Positions 21,608-33,800 of a DNA stretch of 64,000 nucleotides are shown here, piece by piece (positions within the stretch are counted from its first letter, which is position 1; each line of letters starts with the position of its first letter). The position numbers and the translations under genes were made by a program. This stretch comes from Agrocybe praecox (lineage: Eukaryota > Basidiomycota > Agaricomycetes > Agaricales > Agrocybaceae). The stretch is taken from NCBI GenBank assembly GCA_964017145.1, contig OZ024843.1:2285001-2349000 (forward strand), given 5' to 3'. Below the pieces are notes generated by a model. The model was not told the DNA's origin and did not search any database. It worked only from the letters and a program-made list of their open reading frames with translations.

Positions 21608-23931
21608 ATGCTATCAGCCTCAGCCACTCCATCGTCATTCCCTCCGTCCACTATCAATACCTCCTCCCTTCAGGGAAATGACAATATCACCAAGAAGAAA
21701 AAGAAAAAGCGTTCCAGGGAAGATGAAGAATCAAGCTCGGCTACTCAGTCTCTAGGAGAATCTAAGAAAAAACGCAAACACGATAATACTCCACAAGAAT
21801 TGGCCGTCGAAGAGCCCTCCCCAGAACCCGAACTCCAGGCAAACCCAGACAGTGGTTCTAAACCCAAGAAAAAGAAAAAAGACAAGCAAAAGCAGACACC
21901 ATTATCAGAGCAAACTGATGCTGAGATTGAAGCAAACTCGCAGGCCTCAGCCGCTGCGCTGCTTTCTGCTATTGTTGCAGCTTCAGTAACAAATCCCGAA
22001 GTCCCGCAAATACCACCTCCTGCTGCCTATGATCCTCGCCTTATGCCGCCTCCACAAAACCAATTTGTACAGTACCCAGGAATGCAATACGGATATGGCT
22101 CACCTCCTGCGACCTTTGATCCAAGCGGCTCTCAACCTCCTAGCGTATTTTCAACGCCTGGGGTTGGTGGTGGCGGAGCTTTTTCTGAACTTGCTTTCGG
22201 GAGTAACGACGACCTATTACGCGCGTTGCAGGACCTGGATATGAGCAAAATTGCAAATGTTCTCAAGAGTCTCGGCGACGCGTCTGCAAACCCACCGACA
22301 TTTACGCCACAGCTTAGTTTCATGCCATCTCAGTTGATGCAACCTCAACCTTCTCTGGGCCAAGTCGCTACGACGTCCCACGCTATTCTAGGTATACCTG
22401 CAAAGCAGACGATGATAAGTGGGAGTCATAAACGAACTATCAACATGAACTTGCCCGGTAATGAGCAACACATGAATCCCGATCATGCATACATTCTTGC
22501 GAACAAATGGCTCAACGCTAGTAAACTAGCAGAATTGGTTAGAGACGAAGGTAAAACAGGACATTATCAAGTAAAAGCATCTTAGCCAACCCAACATACA
22601 GGTCTGGTGTATAAGAAAGGAAAATTTTCCGCTATTGAAGAGCAACAATTGAAAGCTGCGATTGAACGGTATCAAAATGTTTGTGTCATTTCCTCTGCAA
22701 AATTTTATCCATGCTGATTTAAATGCTGCAGGATAAACAAATGACGGAAGACCAGTTAACAGAATTGATCTTCTTAAAGACCGACAAAGGAAAAGATACG
22801 GCATTTTGGTCAGAGCTAAGTACGGCAAAATAATGTCATATCGCAAAGAGTAGAGACTGATGCCCAATGACCTGTAGCGGCTGCGGTACCTTTACGACCG
22901 ATTATCGCTGTTTATCATCATGTTCGCAGAACATATCATCCGATGAAACAACAGGGGGCATGGCGCGACTGGGAGGATGATGCTTTAAAACAGTGCGTCT
23001 TGTGCCAGTAAAGTAGCACCCTTCTAATACCCACTCCAGGGCAGTTGCCGACCTCGGGCAACAATGGGAAAAAATCAGCCATCGTGTAGGTCGGATGGCT
23101 GCTGATTGTCGTGATCGGTATAGGAATCATATTGTTGATCGAGATATCCGCGTAACAGGTTTGTGGGCATAGGATGTATTTATTCCACTTGCAGCTCAGT
23201 ATCACCCTTCTATAGGACACTGGTCGAAAGAGGAAGAGGACAAATTGACCCAAATTGTCACGGATATGACAGTCAAGCAAGGAAAAGATATCGACAATGA
23301 TGTTTTCTGGGGTAAAGTGAGTGAACTCATGGGTGGAAAACGTGGTCGTCAACAATGCAGAATCAAATGGTTTGTCCTATTTTTTGATTGCACTATAGTC
23401 CCTTAATATTCACCCCTATGTAGGACGGATGCGCTGAGCAAAACCGTGAAAAATGAAGGTCAAAAACCGAGATGGAGTCAACAAGACGCCTTTATTCTTG
23501 TCCACAAGTGAGAATGAAAATTTCCTGTATGCAAATAATGTTCTCACGGCTTTGCGCAGAATCGATTCTTTGAACGTCCGCGATGACACTGAAATTGACT
23601 GGAAGCTCATACCAGATCCGGATTGGAACCTATGGAGTGCACACACATTGCAGCGACGTTGGCTAACTCTGAAAAAAGGTGTGAAAGGATACGAAGAAAT
23701 GACCCATCAAGGTAGGCGCATATTCTCCTATTTGGTGGTATTTGCGGTTCGTTGAGCCTTCCTCCTTTAGAAATCATGGATATTCTTCGAATCAAGAAAG
23801 CCCATCTTCCCTCGCCTCCACCACCTCCCGCACCAAAACGGAAGGAAAAGAAGATAACCAGCGCCCCTCTTGTGCACGAGTCGGATAACGCCGCGCCTGA
23901 AGCAGGTTCTGACAATGCTTCTCCTAGTTAA
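21608..23931 (+). CDS. REB1: Reb1/TTF-I-type Myb DNA-binding protein
   Basis: The N-terminal third is disordered with lysine-rich nuclear signals (KKKKKKRSRED; KPKKKKKDKQK) and a Pro/Gln/Tyr segment. Four Myb-like units follow across six or more exons: KKGKFSAIEEQQLKAAIERY; GAWRDWEDDALKQAVADLGQ with CRDRYRNHIV; GHWSKEEEDKLTQIVTDM with RGRQQCRIKW; and PRWSQQDAFILVHKI with HTLQRRWLTLKK. This architecture is that of Reb1 (yeasts) and TTF-I (animals), which bind rDNA terminators to stop RNA polymerase I and block replication forks, and also act as general regulatory factors. The C-terminus is Pro-rich then basic. The four repeats, spacing and conserved Trp residues are directly visible. The exact ortholog is inferred. 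Confidence 0.87.
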
Positions 23932-24247
23932 ATTTTTTGAAAAGACTTTTCTCCAAGACGTTGAATAATTTCCCATGACTAAAACTCACACCAGTAGCCC
24001 ATAAGTTTCTTTATAAATAGCTTGTTATAATTGTCCTCCCACACCCAAAAATAAGAATAACTACGTCAGTAGAAGGTTGCCCCTTATAACGTGGACCTTG
24101 AGCTTGATACCGTGTATTTCATTATTTCAAAAAATCAGTGTACTACATGCGGCACAACGCATTTACAACGCGTTTTTCATTCCTCCACCATCCGTCTACA
24201 AAAGCTGCAACGCTGTTGCGTGTCCTTCCTCATAGGACGCTCTCGAC
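23932..24247. promoter_or_regulatory. Intergenic: REB1 3' flank and amidohydrolase promoter
   Basis: About 315 bases between two plus-strand genes. An open frame beginning at 24091 overlaps the next gene in another frame and has no coding character. No repeats or RNA genes are visible. Confidence 0.4.
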
Positions 24248-27200
24248 ATGGACGCAATGTCTGGCAAGAATCGAAAAGTCATACAAGAAAAGCAATTCTT
24301 TCAAGTTCATACGATGAACCCAGCAAGAGGAATGTATCCCGGACGACTTACGACTGTTCTGGTTCTCTTTCTGACGATACTTCTTGGAATTGTGTTGGCA
24401 TTTTCTGGGATATCTCTCTGGACATATTCTGGACCTTTTATAACGGCACGGTCACCAGCGTCTCCGACATTCGACTTCTCAGCAGAACAAGTTCTAGCGC
24501 GTTGTGCAGCCCTACGCGCCACGCCAGGCCCATCTGCTTCTTTCCACTCCAGAGAGGAATCAGAGAGATACGAGCGAGGAACTAACGCGACTCTCATCAG
24601 AAATGCTCTTATATTCACGGGAAAGAACAACGGGACAGAAACAATCAGCGGTGACCTCCTTCTGGACAAGGGCATCGTTAAAGGAATAGGAAAAATATCG
24701 GGGCGCATCATCGACAACACACCAAACTTAACTATTATCAACGCAAATGGTGCTTGGGTTACACCTGGCCTCGGTGATTTTTTTCAGACTTTTTTAGGCA
24801 CGCAGTTAAAACGATACTGATATTAACTACAGTGGATCTACACACCCATCTCGGGGTCCTCAGTACTCCTATTTTGGCCGGTGATCACTGTCCTAATATT
24901 TTTTGAAAGCGCGATACTAATACATAACACTAGGTGCCATTGATTTTGATTCTGCGAAGGGACCCATCGTACCATATCTGAGGAGTGTAGATGGACTGAA
25001 CACCCACGATGACAGTTACGAATTAGCAATGGCTGGAGGTGTCACTTCTGCCCAAGTCCTTCCAGGAAGCAGTAATGCTATCGGTGCGTTTTCTGGTTCG
25101 CATGCTGATAGCTAGACTGACTGAGAAGTAGGAGGGCAAGCGTTCATTATCAAACTTAGGAAGACGAAAGATCGCTCCCCTTCATCGATGGTGGTTGAAC
25201 CTCCATTGGGTTTGCACATACCCAGCGGAAACCAGCTCACAACGACCCCTTGGCGGCATATGAAGTAATTTTTAGAAATATTGCACCCATTTCTGTCTTA
25301 TGCTGAAACTTGGATTCAGGCAGGCCTGCGGGGAAAATCTGATACCGTATGGAAATCGAATGGACACCATGTGGGCGTATAGGTCTGCGTACACCGAAGC
25401 AACGAAGATAAAGGTTGCCCAGGACGAATATTGCGCCAAAGCAGAAAATGGCCTTTGGGATGCTCTGGCCGCACCCTTTCCAGAAGACCCTAAATGGGAG
25501 ATGCTGGTTGATGTCCTGAGAGGCAAAGTGAAGGTGAACGAATGTTTTTCGCACTATACACATGTTACGGTGCTAAACTTATCCAGATATCCACGCATTG
25601 TTACGAAGCCGTCGATCTCGATGCAATGATTCGAGTACGCAATTTTTCACCAACGAGGGACTGTTGCTTATTCCACTTCAGCTTTCAAATGAATTCCAGT
25701 TTTCAATTTCGTCGTTCCATCATGCTTCTGAAGCATGGCTTGTTCCCGACGTCCTAAAGCGAATGTAAGCCGTTTTACATCTAGTTTCTCCATGCTATCT
25801 CATTTTTCTTTTTCGTCCGACCATAGGTGGGGTGGAATACCTTCAATCGCTATATTCGCCACAAATCATAGGTAAACATGATATTATGACTGGATTAACG
25901 AGTTTTCAAACCATCCTGCATACAATAGATTCAAGAGAGAAGCCTATCGTGGCTCCGAATTCGCGGGGCGCGTTTTAGCTGATGCAGGAATTCCGGTGAT
26001 CATGAAGGTATTGCTTTTTTATTATTAGTGATAACGAGTCGCTGTTGCTCAAGCTTCGTATAGAGCGACCACCCGGTCTTAAGCTCTCGGCACTTGATGC
26101 ATGAAGCGCAAAAGGCTCATTACTTCGGTCTACCGCCCAACTTGGCGCTTGCATCGGTCACGTCTACTCCTGCTATTGCTGCGGGTCTATCTCATCGGAT
26201 TGGCATACTGGACGAAGGAGCTGATGCTGATGTTGTGTTATGGGATTCACATCCTCTTCGTCTTGGAGCGACCCCTGTTAAGGTTTGGATCGACGGAATT
26301 TTACAAATACCTGTTCCTTCAAAGACCGATGAAAAGGATCATATTGAGGTTGGCAAAGGCAAAGAAGACGCTGAATGGAGAGAGGTACCGGAAACACCGA
26401 ACTGGGACAAAGAAAGGAAGGAAGCTATCAAATGGGACGGCCTTCCGCCCTTGGAAGGAAGAAAATCACAAAATAGAGTGTTGTTTACCAACGTAAAATC
26501 GGTATGGAGAAGAGACAGCAACGGGAACTCTGTACAGAAATATCCTGCGGGTTCACGGTCAGAAGCAACCGAATTCGCTACGGTTGTGGTTGAAGGAGGG
26601 AACATTATTTGCACAGGAACGTGCACCTCAAGTTTGGACGATGCTTCCGCTTCCATTATCGATGTGAAAGGTGGCACTATCGCTCCGGGGATGATGTCTT
26701 ATGGCTCTCCCCTCGGACTCGAGGCAATTTCATCAGAACCGTCTACTATGGATGGAGCGACGTATGATGCTTTCAAACGAGATGTCCTGCAGATCCTGGA
26801 CGATGTTGGAGCAATTGTACGAGCAGCAGACGCCCTTCAGTTCGGTACTCGTGATGCATTGTGGGTGTACCTCATTAAAAACAAGGCAGTTTCCTGACAA
26901 ATAATCCTAGGTTGGCTTATCGTGCAGGAGTCACTCTCGCAACATCATCTTTGGCGAAACCTATCTATTTGGCGGGACCCAACGCCCAGATCATATCTGG
27001 ATTGTCGACCACATTCAGAACGGGATCATCACATGCCATGCAAAGAGGAGCTATCGTACAAGATATTGCAGCACTGCACGTTGTCATGGGTAAATCGTAT
27101 ATGACGACAAAAGGCGTAAGTGTAAGCACACAAATTGCCGGACTGAGAAGATTGTTGTATGGCTGGATTTCCGAAGATAAAGAAACCGGGATGTGGTTCA

Positions 27201-27978
27201 AGAGGGCCGCCGAGGTAAGAGTAATTTGACAGCTATCGATGTCGCTAATGATAATTCAGGGCACAATTCCTCTCGTAATTGAGGTTGACAGCCTGGATAT
27301 CATGGCGAGTCTTTTGATACTGAAAGCAGATGTAGAAGACAAGATTGGCTCTAGAATGAAAATGGTGTTTTCTGGGGCTGCAGAATCCCATCTCTTGGCG
27401 AAGGAAATCGGTAAGTGTTCAGGAAAAAAGGGATAAAAGGTGTAACTCCAATCAACTGTTGTAGGTGATGCGGGTGTTGGCGTCATACTCAATCCATCTA
27501 GACCATTCCCAATGGTGTGGGACCAAAGGCGAACGTACGTTCATTCTTGATATGCGTGCCTGTTGAAGCCCAGACATAAACACTATTTCGCAGCCTGCCG
27601 GGTCCTCCTCTCACTAATGATACAACCTTGATAACATTACTCGAACACGGGGTCGTAGTTGGCCTGGGAGTCAGAACTGCAGCCGAGGCTCAAAACACAC
27701 GATTCGACGTTCAATGGGTATGTTTCCCGGCGCTGCGTCAGATTGAATTGCTTGACATATGTAAATTATTCCAGGCCGCTCTGGAAACCAATGACCGCCT
27801 TTCAGAAGAGCGCGCATATGAACTTGTGACGGGTAATCTCGAAAAGCTTCTCGGGATTCGTGGTATCGACGACCAATCAAGTGATTTGGTGGTGTATCAT
27901 GGTGGAAGTATTTTCGATCTTTCGAGCAAGGTAGTTGGGATAATCTCGCCCAGTCGCGGTTTAGTCGAAGTGTTTTAA
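24248..27978 (+). CDS. Membrane-anchored amidohydrolase-superfamily protein with a degenerate second half
   Basis: The start MDAMSGKNRK leads to one N-terminal membrane span (LTTVLVLFLTILLGIVLAFS), so a type II membrane protein is predicted. The first half is an amidohydrolase: a composite beta-sandwich (ALIFTGKNNGTETISGDLLL), VTPGLVDLHTHLG with the metal-binding HxH, AMAGGVTSAQVLPGSSNAIG, VNIHCYEAVDLDAMIR, and KSDHPVLSS with the catalytic Asp. GADADVVLWDSHPLRLGATP closes the domain. The second half repeats the pattern but lacks the metal ligands (IAPGMMSYGSPLG). Such proteins are sometimes filed near CE9 (GlcNAc-6-phosphate deacetylase-like), but the substrate is unknown. At least ten introns interrupt the gene. 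Some small exons between 25560 and 26060 are not fully resolved. Confidence 0.82.
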
Positions 27979-28067
27979 GGAGCTTCTTCCGATAACGTGT
28001 CTTGTAGTGTATTTGATATATTCGTATTTGACCGGCGCAGTTATGGTTGCGACAAATATTGTGCATG

Positions 28068-28412
28068 TTACACGGCACCAAGTAAAGCGGCACCAGCCTT
28101 GATTCCTCTGTTCCCAGCAGCAGCGAAACTGATTCCAATACAGCTGATTAAGAAGCCTGCAAAGCTGGAGAAAGATTGAGGAGAAACCTTTTCAGTGATG
28201 AAATATGTGACAACCTAATATATGTCATATTACCGGAAGAAAGCAATGCGTGAGATGGAACGTTCTTCATGGGGAGAGCGAGATGAAGCAAATATAGAGC
28301 GCAGTACCGCAGGAGTTACTGGAATACGGCTCTTTGAATCTACTGGTGGAGGCTGCTGGAATTCTCGATAGACGGGCCTCGCGGTTGATGAGGTGGAGGT
28401 TGAGGAAGGCAT
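28068..28412 (-). CDS. Small predicted membrane protein (91 aa)
   Basis: A two-exon model, 28412-28234 and 28164-28068 (intron 70 nt, acceptor tttctccag), gives 91 residues. The first 60 residues are polar and Ser/Pro-rich (MPSSTSTSSTARPVYREFQQ). The end is one or two short hydrophobic helices rich in small residues (FAGFLISCIGISFAAAGNRG, then AGAALLGAV at the C-terminus). I do not recognise the family; a small mitochondrial or ER membrane protein is possible. It converges on the amidohydrolase gene with 89 bp between the stops. The intron is the weak point: other acceptors give stops or other frames. Confidence 0.5.
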
Positions 28413-28467
28413 TAGGACGATTAGATAATCCGCGCGTCTACTCTTCTCTTAGCGCGTTTATACTTAC

Positions 28468-28755
28468 TCATTGTTTTGCAGAACTCTGCTTTACTTTATC
28501 GTTCCAAAATTCGGCCCACAAAGTTTTTTCAGGCCAACGGCGAAGCTCTACGTCATATTCTCTCCAGGCCTTGACTAGATTTGTCAAGGGGCAGCCTTAT
28601 TTTAAGTAGGTGCACCCATCCGGCAGGCTGTCATTGGCTGCTTTGTTCTCTCAGGCGGTAAGCATGGTTAACCACGTTGTGCAGCATTGACCAATGAATA
28701 TTTAGAATTCCATCTTACCTCCGGACCCAGACTGACCTAGATTTCTATTTATCAT
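28468..28755 (-). CDS. Candidate very small gene (47 aa), uncertain
   Basis: The frame 28574-28468 encodes a charged, Trp-rich helix (KAWREYDVELRRWPEKTLWA, then EFWNDKVKQSSAKQ and a stop). It is open with coding-like amino-acid usage, and a good acceptor (aaatctag) sits in front of it. Joining it to an exon 28755-28719 beginning MINRNLGQSGSG (donor gtaaga at 28718) makes a 47-residue protein. There is no known motif. The proposed ATG is only 65 bp from the start of the plus-strand GRR1-like gene. It may be part of a longer gene, or chance. Confidence 0.3.
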
Positions 28756-28819
28756 ATTTTTGCACATAACCCATCGCCAACAATTACCAGTATATCCACA
28801 TTCTCTCATTCCATATAAT

Positions 28820-30390
28820 ATGCTGTCGGAAGTCTTTCCTGAGTCCGCTAAATCTTTCCATGAAGACATGATCAAGATCACCGACCGTTTGCCCACAGAG
28901 GAAGAATATCGGCGCGTCCGACATCTGCTATTGCAGCATACTCAAGAAACTATATCAGATGAAGAACTTGCTCAAGTTCTCTCTCTATGCCCGCATTTAG
29001 AGACGGTGACCCTCTCTGGAATAGCAGACACTACAGATAGGACCGTCGTAGTTCTGGTAGAAAACGCAATCAATCTTTTAGGCATTAACTTGTCTGGATG
29101 TACGCAGGTTACGGACGTGGGGGTCTTGGAAATCACGAACAAGTCACTTCCCCTACAATGGATACAATTGAACAGAGTGGTGGGCCTTACGGACCCATCA
29201 ATCTCTGCCATTGCGAAAACTTGCTCACGTCTAATAGAACTCGAAATTTGCGATCTCCCTCTCTTGACTCCGGCTGCAGTTAGGGATATCTGGTCGTTCT
29301 CCAGGTATGTACCACATATATGCCGTTACTTTCATTTTTCACTTTAATAATAATCATTGACTGATGTGATCTCACTTCCGGTTTCCAGGAAACTACGCAC
29401 TCTTCGGTTGGCAAACAACCCACTGCTCAATGACAAGGCGTTTCCATCGTCCCAAAACGCAATTTCCGACCAATCCCCAGGCGACGGCGAGAAACCCTTG
29501 CCTCATAGACCAATGACATGGCTAGAAGAACTTCCGCCTTTGATCCTACGGTATACTGCAGACAATCTGCGCATACTGGATATAAGTAACTGCAAAATCA
29601 CGGATGAAGCCATTGAAGGCATCGTAATGCATGCTCCTAGGATACAAACATTTATCCTTTCTGGGTGTTCATTGCTCACCGATAGAGCACTGGAAAGCAT
29701 CTCTAAACTCCATGATCATCTTGATGTTCTGATGTTGGCACACGTTTCCAATATCACGGATCGTGCAGTGGTCAAACTTGCTCGTTCTTGCACCAATCTG
29801 CGGTGTGTGGACGTGGCTTGTAAGTCGTCTCCACTTTTTGCATGATCTCTACTTTTTTCTAGATAAAGCTAATACGCCCACCTGGAGTCTGTCGAAATTT
29901 AACAGATCTGTCTGTGTTTGAGCTGGCATCCCTACCGAGCCTGCGACGTCTAAGTCTCGTTCGGGTTCAAAAAGTGACGGACATCGGAGTCTTTGCAATA
30001 GCGGAGCAAGCTACTGGATTAGAGCGGCTTCATCTGTCGTATTGCGATAATATCTCGCTGGATGCTATGCATTTACTGCTGCGAAAGCTTGAGCGTCTGC
30101 AACACCTCACCGCCACAGGCATACCAGCCTTTCGCAGGAAAGGAATACAGAGATTTTCGGAACAAATACATGCTGTGAGTCTCTACTGTATTGCATGATA
30201 TCCTCTTCTCAACGCACTTCAAACCTAGAACCATGATTCGGATCAGCAGGCAGCTTTCCACGTCTTCAATGGGGAGAATGTCGCTCGCCTGCGACGATTT
30301 TTGGATAAGGAAGATAAGCGTCGGCGAGAAGCTGAAGAGAGAAACATCCCCTTTACGATGCGCTCCGACGATAAGCTCGATATTTACTAA
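28820..30390 (+). CDS. GRR1-like leucine-rich repeat protein lacking an F-box
   Basis: Four exons give about 460 residues: 28820 to about 29304, about 29389-29821, 29906-30175 and 30229-30390. From near residue 45 the chain is LRRs of the Grr1 type (LLGINLSGCTQVTDVGVLEI; LRILDISNCKITDEAIEGIV). The post-LRR block matches the GRR1 gene at 619-3510: LSVFELASLPSLRRLSLVRV and RLHLSYCDNISLDAMHLLLR, then AAFHVFNGENVARLRRFLD. The start MLSEVFPESAKSFHEDMIKI takes the place where Grr1 has its F-box, and no F-box is seen. The long low-complexity tail is also missing. Without an F-box it cannot join SCF in the usual way, so it may be a decoy or regulator (inference). Confidence 0.85.
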
Positions 30391-30854
30391 GGGGTCATTC
30401 ATCTTAAAAATCTAGTCTGCTTCTTCTTGGGTCTTTTGTTACAGTGAGCGAGTTAATCACAACGACGCAGGCTTCTATTGATGTAATAATTATCCAAGCT
30501 GTATCTTACTCTAATACCCGATTTTTATGTATTAATGTAACGAGTTTGAACAAAGAGAGAACAAAGAGGGATTGTGAAACCTTGAGTGGGAGAAGGAACG
30601 AGCCGAAGAAATATTATCTCCGCAGACCGATCTTTATTTCTTCTTCCTCTCCTCGCTGTTGTCCCATCCGCCACCGCCTCTTAAGTACCTCTGTCGCCAA
30701 ACGCGGCGGGGTCGTCCACAGCGTTTTGCCCGCTCACTCTTTTTTTTTTTTTTTCTTTTTTCTCACTCTTTTTTCTTTGTGGCCTGCTAGCCTCGCAAGT
30801 CAATTCCGCTTCCCATCTCCTTTTCTCCCCCATTGACGCCTAAAAATCAGCTTT
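30391..30854. promoter_or_regulatory. Promoter region of RhoGEF with pyrimidine tract
   Basis: About 460 bases between two plus-strand genes. Around 30735-30780 there is a nearly pure T/C tract on the plus strand, including a run of about 16 T and the repeated unit 'ctcactcttttt'. Pyrimidine tracts upstream of the start are common in strongly expressed fungal promoters. A 130-codon open frame at 30444-30836 crosses this tract and looks like chance. Confidence 0.45.
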
Positions 30855-33800
30855 TTGCATCTATTATCCGCGTTTCTCGCGATGCAAGTCTGCTCGTCGT
30901 CCTTTCTCCCGCTCTCACCGTCGGAATCTTCAAACTCGACTTACCCTTATCCTATATTTATCAGAGGGCCCTCCGAACGGGTCGACGCTTCACAAATTAT
31001 ACCGAATATCGTTCGGAGCGGTTCCGCCGAACTCTCTGTCCCAATAAAAACTACTCTTGAGCCACGTTCCCCGCGAAGGTTCAGCGCTTGCGGTTTTCCT
31101 CCTTTACCCTCCATCATCGCATCGCCTATATGCACTCCTACCTGTAGTACTTCCTCACATATCCAGGGAGATACTCTCATATCATCGAGTACGCCGAGGG
31201 ACTCTTCTGGAGCGTCCGTACGCGTCCTCTTTCCTCCTGTAACACCAACTTGGATTGCTACGCCACCAACGCCTCCCCCAAAGACCGTGCGTCGATCGAA
31301 TACCAGGGTAGCACCTCGTTCTACCTCTAAGACGGTGTCTCCATCTGCCTCGTTCCCTGCCTCAATGTCTACACATGCAAGTCGACTCGGAAACAACGCA
31401 AGGTTCCTCAAAAGGTCCAAGTCCGTTCCAGACCTTTTCAGAACTCGAGAATGCTACATTCCCTTTAGCATCATGGAAAAAGACTTGGTCCAGAGTCCAA
31501 AAACAATATCTCCTCTTTATAATCCTTTCGAGGCAGCATTTTCTGAATTGGACGGATCAGACGGTCCGGGACTCAGGCGAAGGGATACGACAGGATCGCG
31601 TACCAAAGCTATATTCCGCCTTTCTAGTGGCCCTTCGAGAAGCGGCGACGAAGATGACGATACTATTTGCAACAGGATAGATGAATGCTCCCTTGAAGAC
31701 CCGAGCCCTACCGGAAGTTGGAGTGACCACAGTGTAGAGGATTCATTGGACGCAGAGAGAAGCAAAGACGCGTTCCGAAAGTACCATGCTCTGAAAGAGC
31801 TTTTGGCTACCGAAGTGGGTTATCTTGCAGACCTGAAGGCTTTGGTAACGGTAAGCAACGGTACAGAAACTGCTGAATAAACCTGATAATTATCGACCTA
31901 AAAAGGTTTATCTTCGCAATCTTCCTACTCTTGCTGCTCGACCGCTCACGGCGAGTTCGACATTTGGTCGTGCTTCCTCTTCCTTCACCTCGGGTCCGTG
32001 GTTACATTCTTATACTCAACTCCAGGCGGTTGCGGTGTCCTCGTCTTCCAATCTCCCAGATACTCAGCACACGATCTCAGGCTCTGCATCTGCTAAAGAG
32101 CCTCCAAGGACCAGCTCTCGATACTTGTTTAGCGACGCAGAACTGGAATTGTTGACCAGAAATGCGGAGGAAATTCTGCAACTTCACGAGCATTTTGTCA
32201 GGGAGTTAAGGGTTGTTCTTGAACCTCTTGGAATAACCATGGAGCATGAAGACGAAGACTATGGTCACAAACACCTTGCACAGCTTGATTCAGCTATTCG
32301 AGCCGTTTCAACAAAATTCGCGACAGAGGTAAAACTTCTACCTATAGTGATATCCATAAATCACTGATCAAATTATCTCTCGGAGGCCTCACGTTTCACG
32401 GCTTATCAGTCTTTCTGCACCGGACACCCAGAAGCCATGAACATCATCAGAAAGGCCCTACATCAACACCCAATCGAACTCGAGGCCTTCGAACAACGAT
32501 GCTCCACTATGGTCTCTGATATGGTGGACGCTGGATTAAAACCTGCCGCCTCGGAACCTAAACCTACCTTATTTCCTGATTTCGAAGGCTCACAGACTTT
32601 AAGCGTCGATGACCGTAAGAGAGTGATGTCATTATCATCCCTTGATAGTGCTCCCCGCACCTTGCGCTCGCGTCCCAGCATCTTGTTATTGAACAAGGAC
32701 TCTGTGGTTTTCCCTACCGAAACGAGGCGGGAGAAGAGCAGCCCTCGAATTGCCTTTGCGGATTACATGATCAAGCCTGTCCAGCGTATATGCAAATACC
32801 CCCTTCTTTTGGATCAATTGTTACCCTCAAAAGCGTTGCGGGCACTCTCTCAAAGCAGTGACACTCGATCTGACGTGAATGTGATTGTAGAGAGTGCTGC
32901 ACAAGCGATGCGCCATGTGGCAGCATCTGTAGATGAAGCACGACACAAGCAGGATATCGCTATGCAATCTGCCCTCATCTTCACTCGCATCTGCATTACA
33001 TCTACCCAGACGTCCAGCTCTCCTTTTGTGCAACTTCTTACACCCGAATTCTTTGCTTCTTTGGGAAATTGCTCATTGTCTGGGTCACTCGATGTTATCC
33101 ACTATCATACCAATCAACCTCTCGAGCAATCCTCTAACATCAAAGCGAGGTATTTTGGAGCTTTCTTGTACAAAGGCGGGTTTCTCGTTCTCGTCAAAGT
33201 CACGAAGGGTCGAAAGTATGAACCAAAACACTGGTTCTCACTGGCAGAATTTGAGGTTTCTGACGTTGAAGACGAGGGCTGTAAGACACATTTCATTACT
33301 CGTTGTAACCTTGAATCTTAGGCTAAAAATATTATCTAGCATGGTTGCCTTGTTCTTTCACTCTTTCGTCCGGTGACCAACACTTTGAGTTGGCAGCAGC
33401 ATGTCAACGAGAAAAAGACGCTTGGCTTAGTGCCATTCACGAAGCACTTACCCAAATTCCTGATTGGGTCAATGAACCAACGCCAAGTTTCAAACTGGAC
33501 GATAGAGGTGAACTTCTCCAACACTTTGAAGACGACGAACAAGAACCCCAAAGTGGATTAGCGACAATCCGTTCCATTCCAGAATCAGGGCATACCTCAG
33601 ATCCGGAAATGTCTGAGCCCCTTTTCGCTTCCCTTCGACACGGCAAGTCGAAAAAGAAGGGGTTGAGATATGAAACCCCATACAACACAAAGCACGACAT
33701 TCCGCCACTGCCAAGTCGCCGGACATCATCAACTTCGGTCAAGGCCATCTTTTCGCCATTGAGCTCAGACCACGAAACCGTGCTCATCAGGCGCTCGTCT

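Noticed and set aside
28334..28609. 91-codon plus-strand frame between two small minus-strand genes
   Set aside because: It crosses splice sites and the coding-like minus frame at 28468-28574. Its own sequence has no motif.
30735..30780. T/C tract considered as a microsatellite or transposon end
   Set aside because: It is an irregular pyrimidine tract near a start codon, with no target-site duplication or terminal repeat. A promoter element is the simpler reading.
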